From an uncultured Pelagibacteraceae bacterium (GTDB lineage Bacteria > Pseudomonadota > Alphaproteobacteria > Pelagibacterales > AG-422-B15), in contig CABZCR010000003.1 in NCBI GenBank assembly GCA_902524285.1, positions 1 through 64,000 of the forward strand: a stretch of 64,000 nucleotides of DNA, in the 5' to 3' direction. A program made the translations under genes and the position numbers. Every line of letters starts with the position of its first letter. Positions within the stretch are counted from its first letter, which is position 1. Under the pieces are notes generated by a model that saw only the letters and a program-made list of their open reading frames with translations, had not been told where the DNA came from and did not search any database. Positions 41,035 through 49,271 of this stretch are shown in pieces.

Positions 41035-41237
41035 TAAGAACTAGTTGAAAAGTAAAGAGCACTCATAATTATTACAATCGCAATAAACTGCAGAGTAATT
41101 CTAAGTCTCATAAGTTTATTTGAGTACTTTTTATTAAAATCTCCACCTTTAAACATAGCGTAAATACCTGTTCCTAAAACCGCTAAAACAGCAAGAAGTG
41201 ATATAGGAATTAATAAGTAATATAAAAAACCTGGCAT
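41034..41237 (-). CDS. Twin-transmembrane-helix small protein (HIG1-like)
   Basis: A 67-residue protein with two membrane helices (about 5-27 and 45-63) joined by a basic loop, MFKGGDFNKKYSNKLMRLR, which is the HIG1-domain type found directly upstream of PduO-type adenosyltransferases in many alphaproteobacteria. HIG1 proteins of mitochondria associate with respiratory complexes; the bacterial function is unknown. Six bases after mcd. Confidence 0.85.
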   Translation of the reverse strand: MPGFLYYLLIPISLLAVLAVLGTGIYAMFKGGDFNKKYSNKLMRLRITLQFIAIVIIMSALYFSTSS

Positions 41238-41243
41238 ATAAAA

Positions 41244-42899
41244 TTAAGCAGGGTTCGTAGAAACAAGTCGACGTGTTACAATGTCGGCCTGTATCTCTGC
41301 AGTTCCTTCAAATATATTTAAAATTCTGGAGTCACATAAAATTCTACTTATTGGATACTCAAGCGCAAACCCATTACCTCCATGAATTTGGACTCCGTTA
41401 TCTGCGCATGCCCAAGCAACTCTAGCAGCCAACATTTTTGCCATTCCTGCTTCCAAATCACATCTGTGTCCTTTATCTTTTTCTCTTGCAGCATAATAAG
41501 TTAATTGTCTTGCAGCCATAATCTCAGTAGCCATAGAAACAATTTTCGATGCATTTCTAGGTTTGTCATACAGCGAACCGCCATTTGTATCTAGCCTATC
41601 TATTGCGTATTGCATTGCAGTTTCAAAAGCTGATTGTGCTACACCCAGTGCTCTAGCTGCAGTTTGTATACGAGCTGCTTCAAAAGTTTCCATCATTTGT
41701 TTGAAGCCATTTCCTTCTTTTTCACCAAGTAAATTTTCTTTTTTAACTTTAAAGCCGTCAAAAGCCATTTCGTACTCTTTCATGCCTCTGTAGCCTAAAA
41801 CCTCGATTTCACCACCACTAATTCCTTCATCAGGGAACATATTATCGTCATCACCCCTCTGTTTTTCAGCAAGGAACATTGATAAACCTTTATAGCCTTT
41901 TTCATCAGGGTTTGTGCGTGCTAATAACATCATCACGTCACTTCGAGCTCCATGTGTAACCCATGTCTTGTTTCCTGTGATTGTATAGTGCTCTCCATTT
42001 GCAACTGCCCTTGTTTTGAATGAGCCCATATCAGATCCTGAATGAGGTTCGGTTAAAACAGCGCATGGAAGCATTTCACCAGATGCAATTTTCGGTAAAT
42101 ATTTATTTTTCTGTTCTTCGGTGCCACCTGTAATCAATAATTCGGCAGCTATATCGCCGCGTGTACCAAGTGAGCCAATGCCAATATAACCCCTTGCAAG
42201 TTCCTCAGTTACCACACAGTCAACAAATCTTGTCATTCCAAGCCCACCGTATTCTTCAGGTATCGTCAGACCAAATACACCAAGTTCAGACATTTTTTCA
42301 ATTACAGACATCGGAATAAGGTTATCTTTAAGATGCCATTCATGAGCGTTTGGCGTCACATCATCTTCAACAAATTTTCTAAATTGATCTTGAATTATTG
42401 ATGTAGTTTCATCTAGGCCGCTATTACCAAAGTTTTTACTTGAAAATCCATCTTTTAATAATTGAGCAAGTTTCATGCGATCTGCAGTACTATTGCCATT
42501 CAAAATCAGGTCATTAAATTCTTCGGTCCCTGTTTCTTGAAAGAGACCATTTTTTAATCCTAAATCTTGAGGACGAACATACTCAAGTTGTGACATTGGT
42601 ATCCCAGATTTAATTTGCGCACAGTATTCCGAAAAAGTAATTTGCAAAATTAATTGCTCTGTTTCATTAAACGTCCCGGTCGAGTCTAGGTTTGAGGCCC
42701 AATTAACCATTTCTTTCAAAGTAGCTCTATATGCAGCAACCCAAGATAAGCCATGTGCAGCATGTTGTTCCCTATCTAGATTATCACGAGATAATTTTCC
42801 ATTAATAATTAACTCACCTCTTACATGTTGCAGGGCAGCATCGTAATACTTATCGACAGTAATAAGGGATTTTTGACATTTAGAAATTATTTCGTGCAT
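41244..42899 (-). CDS. mcd: (2S)-methylsuccinyl-CoA dehydrogenase
   Basis: Flavin-dependent acyl-CoA dehydrogenase converting methylsuccinyl-CoA to mesaconyl-CoA in the ethylmalonyl-CoA pathway. At 551 residues it has the roughly 150-residue N-terminal extension that separates Mcd from ordinary acyl-CoA dehydrogenases (SEYCAQIKSGIPMSQLEYVR), then LTEPHSGSDMGSFKT, NGVQIHGGNGFALEYPISR and IFEGTAEIQ. Ten bases after ccr, so co-transcribed. ETF genes lie downstream. Confidence 0.93.
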   Translation of the reverse strand: MHEIISKCQKSLITVDKYYDAALQHVRGELIINGKLSRDNLDREQHAAHGLSWVAAYRATLKEMVNWASNLDSTGTFNETEQLILQITFSEYCAQIKSGIPMSQLEYVRPQDLGLKNGLFQETGTEEFNDLILNGNSTADRMKLAQLLKDGFSSKNFGNSGLDETTSIIQDQFRKFVEDDVTPNAHEWHLKDNLIPMSVIEKMSELGVFGLTIPEEYGGLGMTRFVDCVVTEELARGYIGIGSLGTRGDIAAELLITGGTEEQKNKYLPKIASGEMLPCAVLTEPHSGSDMGSFKTRAVANGEHYTITGNKTWVTHGARSDVMMLLARTNPDEKGYKGLSMFLAEKQRGDDDNMFPDEGISGGEIEVLGYRGMKEYEMAFDGFKVKKENLLGEKEGNGFKQMMETFEAARIQTAARALGVAQSAFETAMQYAIDRLDTNGGSLYDKPRNASKIVSMATEIMAARQLTYYAAREKDKGHRCDLEAGMAKMLAARVAWACADNGVQIHGGNGFALEYPISRILCDSRILNIFEGTAEIQADIVTRRLVSTNPA

Positions 42900-42909
42900 G
42901 TTTAACTTT

Positions 42910-44145
42910 CTAGTTTAGAGATTTTTGTCCTTCTTTTGCAGCGCCAACAAGGACAGCCATATTTCCACCTTTATGTTCATTGTTAAGCATCTTTTCATGA
43001 GCATCAGGAATATTGTTCCATGCAAAAAGCTCTGACATACAAGGATCTAATGTACCGTCAATAACAAGTTCATTCGCTGCATTCGCTTGCTTTGAATTTC
43101 CAAAGTGTGATCCCTGAAGTCTTTTACTTTGCATCCATAGATATCTAGCATCTAATGTGAGATTATATCCTGTGGTACCAGCACAAATAACAACCATTCC
43201 TCCTGGTTTTACTACAAAACATGAAACGGGAACGGTAGTTTCGCCCGGATGCTCAAATACCATGTCAACATTATTACCCTTACCTGTAAATTCCCATAGG
43301 GCCTTTCCAAATTTTCTAACTTCTTTCATATAGTTTGCATATGTTTCAGCGTCATCAATATCAGGATGTTCACCCCAACAATCAAAATCTTTTCTGTTTA
43401 GAACACCTACAGCTCCAAGATCTTTTACATAATCAATTTTAGAGTTATCAGAAACAATACCAATTGGTTTAGCGCCAACAATTTTTGCAAGTTGTACTGC
43501 CATGCTTCCAAGGCCTCCTGATGCGCCCCATATTAAAACAAACTCACCCGGCTTTAATTCATTGGGAGCGTGGCCAAATAGCATTCTATATGCAGTTGCG
43601 AGGGTTAACATATAACAACCACTTTCTTCCCAAGATAAATTTGGTGGCTTACGTAAAACTTGGTGCGCTTGAACAGCTGTGAATTGAGCAAAGGTTCCAT
43701 CAGCTGTTTCGTAACCAAAGACCTTATTTGTTTTTGATATCATTGGTTCACCACCATTAACCTCAGCATCCTCATGATCCCACTGCATACCATGAATGAT
43801 TACCTCATCGCCCACTTTCCATTTTTTTACGCCAGAACCAACTTTCCAAACAATTCCAGAACAATCAGAACCTGCGATGTGATAGTCTTTTTTAGTCATA
43901 TCAAGCGTAGATACAGGTTTTCCAAGACCAGCCCAAACACCGTTGTAGTTTACACCCGCGGCCATTACAAATATCAAAACGTCATTGGATCCAACTTCAG
44001 GAACATCAAATTCTTCTTCTTTAAATGATTGCATTGGGTTTCCATGACGATCTCTTCTGATTACCCATGCGTGCATTTTCTTAGGGACAAAACCAAGAGG
44101 TGGAACTTCACCTATTGCATAAATGTCTTTTTCTTCAGTGGTCAT
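42910..44145 (-). CDS. ccr: Crotonyl-CoA carboxylase/reductase
   Basis: Key enzyme of the ethylmalonyl-CoA pathway, reductively carboxylating crotonyl-CoA to ethylmalonyl-CoA with NADPH. The 411-residue MDR protein has AAGVNYNGVWAGLGKP, GSDCSGIVWKVG, IWGASGGLGSMAVQLAK and KRLQGSHFGNSKQA, whose His corresponds to the CO2-site His of characterised Ccr. ATG with a strong CAGGAG ribosome binding site. Divergent from ecm. Confidence 0.95.
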   Translation of the reverse strand: MTTEEKDIYAIGEVPPLGFVPKKMHAWVIRRDRHGNPMQSFKEEEFDVPEVGSNDVLIFVMAAGVNYNGVWAGLGKPVSTLDMTKKDYHIAGSDCSGIVWKVGSGVKKWKVGDEVIIHGMQWDHEDAEVNGGEPMISKTNKVFGYETADGTFAQFTAVQAHQVLRKPPNLSWEESGCYMLTLATAYRMLFGHAPNELKPGEFVLIWGASGGLGSMAVQLAKIVGAKPIGIVSDNSKIDYVKDLGAVGVLNRKDFDCWGEHPDIDDAETYANYMKEVRKFGKALWEFTGKGNNVDMVFEHPGETTVPVSCFVVKPGGMVVICAGTTGYNLTLDARYLWMQSKRLQGSHFGNSKQANAANELVIDGTLDPCMSELFAWNNIPDAHEKMLNNEHKGGNMAVLVGAAKEGQKSLN

Positions 44146-44279
44146 AAATCTGCTCCTGTAGTGTAATTTATATAAAACTAATGTTTCTTTTTTCTAGGTT
44201 TATAGCCATTTTAGCTAGATTAGTATATACATTTTAAATAAAAGGATTTAATAAAACCAAAAAAAAACGTTGAAAAACA
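44146..44279. promoter_or_regulatory. Divergent ccr/ecm control region
   Basis: This 134-base gap must hold both promoters. Two CTAG tetramers lie 21 bases apart (44194-44197 and 44215-44218), with the pair TAGC (44203-44206) and GCTA (44214-44217) between them; this two-turn spacing could mark a regulator site. No riboswitch fold is apparent and no convincing -35/-10 pair was found. Confidence 0.35.
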
Positions 44280-46235
44280 ATGGATAAACCTTGGCTCATA
44301 AGAACTTACGCAGGACATTCGTCTGCCAAAAAGTCAAATGAACTCTATCTTAAGAACCTATCAAAAGGTCAAACAGGTATCTCAGTAGCGTTTGATTTAC
44401 CTACTCAAACTGGGTATGACAGTGATCACATTCTCGCTAAAGGGGAGGTTGGCAAAGTTGGTGTTCCAATCTGTCATATTGGTGATATGAGATCGCTCTT
44501 TAATCAAATTCCATTAGATAAAATGAATACATCAATGACCATTAATGCTACAGCTGCATGGTTGCTAAGTTTATATGTAGCCGTTGCAGATGAACAGGGC
44601 ATAGACAGAAATAAATTACGGGGAACAACTCAAAACGATGTTTTAAAAGAATATCTATCAAGAGGAACATATATTCTTCCACCTGACCCAAGTTTAAAAA
44701 TAATATCTGACGTGATTACTTTTACTTTTAAAGAAATGCCAAATTGGAATCCAATCAATGTATGTCCTTACCATTTAGTTGAAGTAGGCGCAACTCCTGA
44801 GCAGGAATTAGCTTTTGGTCTTTCAATTGCAGTTGCGTATCTAGATAAAGTTAAAACCTCAAATGTGTTATCAGAGGAAGAATTTGAAAATGTAGTAGGT
44901 CGCATAAGCTTCTTCGTTAATTCTGGAATCAAATTTATTACTGAGATGTGTAAAATGAGAGCATTTGTGTCATTGTGGAATGAAATTACAAAAGAGAGAT
45001 ATGGTGTTAAGGATCCTAAAAATAGAAGATTTAGATATGGCATGCAAGTAAACAGTCTTGGATTAACTGAGCAACAACCTGAGAATAATGTATATAGAAT
45101 ATTAATTGAAATGCTAGGCGTCGTTCTCTCAAAGGATGCAAGAGCAAGAGCAGTTCAATTACCAGCTTGGAATGAAGCAATGGGATTGCCAAGACCATGG
45201 GATCAACAATGGTCCTTAAGATTACAACAAATTGTTGCGTATGAAACAGATCTTCTAAATTTTGACGATATATTCAATGGCTCTGAAGTAATTGATGAAA
45301 AGGTTAAAAATCTTAAAGAGACTGCGATGAAAGAATTTAATCACATTCAATCAATTGGTGGTGCAGTAGCTGCAGTTGAAAGTGGTTACTTAAAACAGGA
45401 ATTGGTCAATTCTCAAAAAGAAAGGCTAAAAAGAATTAATGATAAAGAGCAAATCGTTGTTGGAGTTAATGAGTTTGTTGAGACTGAAGAGTCACCTCTT
45501 GTATCAAATGATGGAGGCATAGAGACAATTGATCCAAAAATTGAAAATGAACAAGTAAAAGCAGTTATTGATTGGAGACAAAACAGAGATCAAAAACAGG
45601 TTGATAGCGCTTTAAATCAATTAAGCGAAGCAGCAAAATCTGGAGAAAACATAATGGAAGCTTCTATTACAGCTGCAAAAGCAGGTGTAACAACAGGTGA
45701 ATGGTCTCAAATACTTCGGGATGTTTTTGGTGAGTTCAAAGCACCGACTGGTATAACTAATATTCAACCATCCAATAACGAAGATTACAGCCCAATACGT
45801 AAAAGAGTTGAGTCATTGTCAGATAAGATGGGAAGAAGAATTAAATTTCTTGTAGGCAAACCTGGCCTTGACGGACATTCTAGTGGAGCTGAACAAATTG
45901 CTGTAAGTGCGAGTGATTGTGGAATGGATGTTTTGTACGAAGGAATTAGATTAACACCAGAACAAATAGTAAAATCATCTGTTGAAGAAGATGTACACAT
46001 CATTGGACTTTCTATTCTATCTGGTTCTCATGTGCAGCTTGTCGAGGAAATTATGAATGAAATGAAAAAAAATAAAGTAGATGATATCCCGGTAATTGTA
46101 GGAGGTATAATTCCAACAGAAGATGAAAAGATCTTAATTAAAAATGGAGTTCAAGCAGTTTATACTCCAAAGGATTATCAGCTGAAAGATATAATGAGTG
46201 ACATTGTGAGCATTGTTGAGAGAAAAGTATCTTAA
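44280..46235 (+). CDS. ecm: Ethylmalonyl-CoA mutase
   Basis: AdoCbl-dependent rearrangement of (2R)-ethylmalonyl-CoA to methylsuccinyl-CoA. The 651-residue protein begins like known Ecm (WLIRTYAGHSSAKKSNELY) and has SVAFDLPTQTGYDSDH, QVNSLGLTEQQPENNVYRIL and, in the C-terminal B12 domain, VGKPGLDGHSSGAEQ with the DxHxxG cobalt-ligand motif. It is distinguished from methylmalonyl-CoA mutase by length and these segments. The ATG follows an in-frame TGA by two codons and has no close Shine-Dalgarno. Confidence 0.95.
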   Translation: MDKPWLIRTYAGHSSAKKSNELYLKNLSKGQTGISVAFDLPTQTGYDSDHILAKGEVGKVGVPICHIGDMRSLFNQIPLDKMNTSMTINATAAWLLSLYVAVADEQGIDRNKLRGTTQNDVLKEYLSRGTYILPPDPSLKIISDVITFTFKEMPNWNPINVCPYHLVEVGATPEQELAFGLSIAVAYLDKVKTSNVLSEEEFENVVGRISFFVNSGIKFITEMCKMRAFVSLWNEITKERYGVKDPKNRRFRYGMQVNSLGLTEQQPENNVYRILIEMLGVVLSKDARARAVQLPAWNEAMGLPRPWDQQWSLRLQQIVAYETDLLNFDDIFNGSEVIDEKVKNLKETAMKEFNHIQSIGGAVAAVESGYLKQELVNSQKERLKRINDKEQIVVGVNEFVETEESPLVSNDGGIETIDPKIENEQVKAVIDWRQNRDQKQVDSALNQLSEAAKSGENIMEASITAAKAGVTTGEWSQILRDVFGEFKAPTGITNIQPSNNEDYSPIRKRVESLSDKMGRRIKFLVGKPGLDGHSSGAEQIAVSASDCGMDVLYEGIRLTPEQIVKSSVEEDVHIIGLSILSGSHVQLVEEIMNEMKKNKVDDIPVIVGGIIPTEDEKILIKNGVQAVYTPKDYQLKDIMSDIVSIVERKVS

Positions 46236-46888
46236 TGCCAATCTTAAGTGGACCAGTTTTAGAACCCCAAGACTCTTCAAAGCCATCAAAACTTGTAATA
46301 TTTTGTCATGGATACGGCGCAGATGGCAATGATCTGATTGGCCTTGCTAATTATATTCAGCCTCAAATGCCCGATGCAGTTTTTTTATCACCTAATGCAC
46401 CTGAAAAATGTGGATTAAACCCAATGGGATATCAATGGTTTGATTTTCAATCGGGTGATCCTGCAACTATTTGGAAAGGTGTGTTAAATGCAGCTGATAC
46501 ACTTAATGGTTATATTGATGAACAACTTAAGAATTATGAGTTAAGTGATGATAATTTAGCGCTCGTAGGTTTCAGTCAAGGCACAATGATGAGTTTACAT
46601 GTCGGCCTTAGAAGAGAAAATTCAATGAGAGCAATTGTTGGCTTTTCAGGAAGGTTAATTGCTCCAGAACTTCTTAAAAATGAATTAAAGTCAAAACCTC
46701 CAATTTACCTAATTCATGGAGATATGGACCCTATGGTTCCTTATCAAGAAACTATTGAAGCTGAAAAAAAATTATCACAATTGAGCATAGATGTTAAGGC
46801 TCATATTTCTACAAACACTCAGCATTCAATTGCTCAAGACGGATTAGATATAGCTATTAAATTCTTAGTCGAAAAATTCTCAAATTAA
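46235..46888 (+). CDS. Phospholipase/carboxylesterase family hydrolase
   Basis: Alpha/beta hydrolase of 217 residues related to YpfH and acyl-protein thioesterases: CHGYGADGNDLIGLA, nucleophile elbow GFSQGTMMSL, HGDMDPMVPY (Asp) and TQHSI (His) complete the triad. Probably cytosolic, no signal peptide. The ATG overlaps the ecm stop (TAATG), so it is co-translated with ecm, perhaps as a thioesterase, but no substrate can be named. Confidence 0.88.
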   Translation: MPILSGPVLEPQDSSKPSKLVIFCHGYGADGNDLIGLANYIQPQMPDAVFLSPNAPEKCGLNPMGYQWFDFQSGDPATIWKGVLNAADTLNGYIDEQLKNYELSDDNLALVGFSQGTMMSLHVGLRRENSMRAIVGFSGRLIAPELLKNELKSKPPIYLIHGDMDPMVPYQETIEAEKKLSQLSIDVKAHISTNTQHSIAQDGLDIAIKFLVEKFSN

Positions 46889-46932
46889 AATATTTTTTGA
46901 AATATTTATACAATTGCATATATTAATTAATA

Positions 46933-47490
46933 ATGAGTATTGCAGTTCCTTTAGAAAAATGTCCAGCTTTGGTTCTAAATTCAGATTTCAGGCCTCTTAG
47001 CCATTATCCGCTTTCTCTCTGGTGTTGGCAGGATAGTGTAAAAGCTGTTGTTCTTGGAAGGGTAAATATTGTATCAAACTATGAAAGAGAAATTAGAAGT
47101 CCAAGTTTTCAAATGTATTTGCCAAGCGTTATTAGTCTGAAAACTTACATCAAGCCAAATAGAAATCCAATATTCTCAAGATTTAACGTTTTTTTGCGTG
47201 ATAAGTTTAGTTGTCAATATTGTGGTTCAAAGAAAGATTTAACATTTGATCATCTTATACCTAGATCACACGGCGGTGAAACAACTTGGGAAAATATTGT
47301 AACAGCATGTTCAAGTTGTAACGTAAAAAAGGGAGGAAAACTTTTGAAAAACTCGGGTATGAAGCCTCTCAATATTCCAAAAGTACCTACAATGGCTGAT
47401 TTAGATAAATGTGGCCGTTCTTTTCCTCCTAACTTTTTGCATGAAAGCTGGATGGATTTCTTATATTGGGATATTCAACTAGAAAGATAA
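46933..47490 (+). CDS. HNH endonuclease family protein
   Basis: A 185-residue HNH protein of the conserved chromosomal alphaproteobacterial type (ALVLNSDFRPLSHYPLSLW near the start). The nuclease core is CQYCGSKKDLTFDHLIPRS, HGGETTWENIV and CSSCNVKKG: two CxxC zinc knuckles around the His-Asn catalytic residues. Not linked to any mobile element. Cellular role unknown. Its stop abuts the coq7 stop on the other strand. Confidence 0.88.
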   Translation: MSIAVPLEKCPALVLNSDFRPLSHYPLSLWCWQDSVKAVVLGRVNIVSNYEREIRSPSFQMYLPSVISLKTYIKPNRNPIFSRFNVFLRDKFSCQYCGSKKDLTFDHLIPRSHGGETTWENIVTACSSCNVKKGGKLLKNSGMKPLNIPKVPTMADLDKCGRSFPPNFLHESWMDFLYWDIQLER

Positions 47491-48018
47491 TTAAATTCTC
47501 TCAGCCAAAAAAATAGCAGCTTTTGTTGTTTCATTGATTGTTTTTCTTAAAACAGAATAACCAAAGGCTTCTCGAGACCCTTCATCAATAGCGGTATTTT
47601 TATGTTCAACTTCATCATCGCGAAATTTTACTAATTTTTTTCTTAATTCTTCGTCCACTCCCTCTAGTTGATCAATTTGTTTTTGATAATGTTTTTCAAT
47701 AATTTCTTCAACTGCCTCAGTGCACACATAGGCTGCTTTGGGGCCCATGAGGGCAGTACCTACACCCATTGCGTAAGCACCAATACCAAATAGGCCTTTC
47801 AGTTTTGTGGGTCTGATCTTTTTTTCTTTGGCGATATTGTCGAAAAAGTCTAAATGTTCTTCTTCATCTTTAGCCATTTTCGATATTTGGTCAAAATCTT
47901 TCTTATTTTTTTGAAGTTTGAATATCATTTTCTGGCCCTGATATATTTGCTGAGCACCAAGCTCACCTGCCTGATCAACTCTAATAATCTTTTTTAAAAT
48001 TTTTTCTTTAACGTTCAT
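47491..48018 (-). CDS. coq7: 2-polyprenyl-3-methyl-6-methoxy-benzoquinol monooxygenase, Coq7 family
   Basis: Di-iron hydroxylase of ubiquinone synthesis. The 175-residue protein has two repeats carrying the metal ligands: IRVDQAGELGA and KDEEEHLDFF, then CTEAVEEIIEKHY and FRDDEVEHKNTA. Full length for the short bacterial form. Overlaps dsbB by 11 bases. Confidence 0.94.
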   Translation of the reverse strand: MNVKEKILKKIIRVDQAGELGAQQIYQGQKMIFKLQKNKKDFDQISKMAKDEEEHLDFFDNIAKEKKIRPTKLKGLFGIGAYAMGVGTALMGPKAAYVCTEAVEEIIEKHYQKQIDQLEGVDEELRKKLVKFRDDEVEHKNTAIDEGSREAFGYSVLRKTINETTKAAIFLAERI

Positions 48019-48487
48019 TTTTCAAAAATACAAAATACAAAGTTATAGATAATAGTAAAAATGTCATAATCAAGTTTGCCTCAGCTACCGAAATAAAATT
48101 AAATAAATAAGTAGGTTCGTCACATCTTATCAATGGAGTTTGATTAAGACTTTCTAAAAGTTTAGACTTGTCAGATAAATCAGACAAATTGGAGGTACAT
48201 CCTGAATTTAAATTAACCAAGCCTCTTTCGACCAATACATGTCTTAAGGTATACAAAAATCCAAATAGTAAAATCAGAATTGAAGCATAGTTTGCGATCT
48301 TTTTAATTGTTGCTCTTTTTTCAAATTTAAAAATAATTGATGCCAGACCTATTATAATTAATAAATAGTAAGGATACCTTTCAACGAGACACATGTCACA
48401 AGGAGCCATATTAAATACGTATTGCAGTACGAATACTGCAATTATTACTAATGCTGAGATAATAAAGTTGATGTTAATAAGACTCAT
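48008..48487 (-). CDS. dsbB: Disulfide bond formation protein DsbB
   Basis: Inner-membrane protein that reoxidises DsbA and passes electrons to quinone. The 159 residues have four predicted spans, the first redox pair in PCDMCLVERYPYY and the periplasmic second pair, Cys in NSGCTSNL and in IRCDEP. Placed beside coq7 (ubiquinone synthesis) and a DedA-like gene as in many alphaproteobacteria. Confidence 0.9.
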   Translation of the reverse strand: MSLININFIISALVIIAVFVLQYVFNMAPCDMCLVERYPYYLLIIIGLASIIFKFEKRATIKKIANYASILILLFGFLYTLRHVLVERGLVNLNSGCTSNLSDLSDKSKLLESLNQTPLIRCDEPTYLFNFISVAEANLIMTFLLLSITLYFVFLKNER

Positions 48488-48491
48488 AATT

Positions 48492-49121
48492 CTAGTATGT
48501 AATATATAAAATGCCTAAAATCACTAAAGTTATTAGAATAAACGAATATAAATTTATTCTTTTTTCAAATGATTCAAGTGCAATGCTTCCAAATCGATAG
48601 ATTAAATAGCCTATAAGAAAAAATCTCACTGATCTTGAGACCACACTTGCAACTAAGAAAATAAAAAAATTAATACCTAAAAAACCACTTGTCAGTGTAA
48701 CAATTTTAAAAGGAATAGGAGTAAAACCACCTATGAAAACGTAAAGGAAACCATAATTATCTATGTCATTAATAAATGAGTTAAATGACTCAACCAAATT
48801 TAAATTCTGAAGAATAAAATTTCCCACACTATTGAAGAAGTATACACCAATAAAATATGCAATTATCGCTCCAGTGATTGAGCCAAGAACTGACAGTCCA
48901 GCAATTTTAAATATTTTCTTTTTGTCTAACGCCATCATTGGAACCATGAATATTTCTTGAGGGAATGGAAAAATAATTGCTTCAATTAATCCCATCAAAA
49001 AGATAAAAGGATAAGCGAACTTAGTTTTTATAAATCGCTCACCAAGTGAGACAAAATACGCTTTTAAGTTATGATAAATTGAGATTAACATACCATTGCT
49101 AATATATATATTTGCATACAT
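48492..49121 (-). CDS. DedA/YqaA-family membrane protein
   Basis: A 209-residue SNARE-associated (VTT-domain) membrane protein of the YqaA type: FIFLMGLIEAIIFPFPQEIF, then GSITGAIIAYFIGVYF and GGFTPIPFKIVTLTSGFLG. DedA relatives move undecaprenyl phosphate or phospholipids across the membrane; the substrate here is not known. Starts 5 bases upstream of dsbB. Alternative start at the second Met (residue 11). Confidence 0.87.
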   Translation of the reverse strand: MYANIYISNGMLISIYHNLKAYFVSLGERFIKTKFAYPFIFLMGLIEAIIFPFPQEIFMVPMMALDKKKIFKIAGLSVLGSITGAIIAYFIGVYFFNSVGNFILQNLNLVESFNSFINDIDNYGFLYVFIGGFTPIPFKIVTLTSGFLGINFFIFLVASVVSRSVRFFLIGYLIYRFGSIALESFEKRINLYSFILITLVILGILYITY

Positions 49122-49157
49122 AATTCTACTAAGCCTTTATAACGAATATATGTAAAG

Positions 49158-49163
49158 TATAAT
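49158..49163 (+). promoter_or_regulatory. -10 element for tRNA-Leu and pabB
   Basis: A consensus TATAAT 14 bases before the tRNA 5' end. No good -35 stands at 16-18 bases upstream. It is the only promoter-like sequence in the 56-base gap after the divergent DedA-like gene. Confidence 0.5.
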
Positions 49164-49177
49164 AAGTCTTTAAGAAT

Positions 49178-49262
49178 GGGGATATGGCGGAATTGGTAGA
49201 CGCGCCAGACTCAAAATCTGGTGCCTTCGGGCGTTCCGGTTCGACTCCGGATATCCCTACCA
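49178..49262 (+). tRNA. tRNA-Leu (anticodon CAA)
   Basis: An 85-base cloverleaf: acceptor GGGGATA pairing with TATCCCT (first pair G-U), D arm GCGGAATTGGTAGACGC, anticodon stem CCAGA/TCTGG with loop CTCAAAA (anticodon CAA, codon UUG), long variable arm TGCCTTCGGGCG, and T arm CCGGTTCGACTCCGG. The class II variable arm is as expected for Leu, and CCA is encoded. Confidence 0.97.
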
Positions 49263-49271
49263 GTATTTTAT

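Noticed and set aside
46933..47490. HNH protein as a homing endonuclease or defence nuclease
   Set aside because: It matches the conserved chromosomal alphaproteobacterial HNH type beside coq7-dsbB, with no intron, toxin or restriction partner.
49221..49271. Upstream start for pabB
   Set aside because: It lies inside the tRNA-Leu gene and encodes no conserved residues; the ATG at 49272 is the first start beyond the tRNA.
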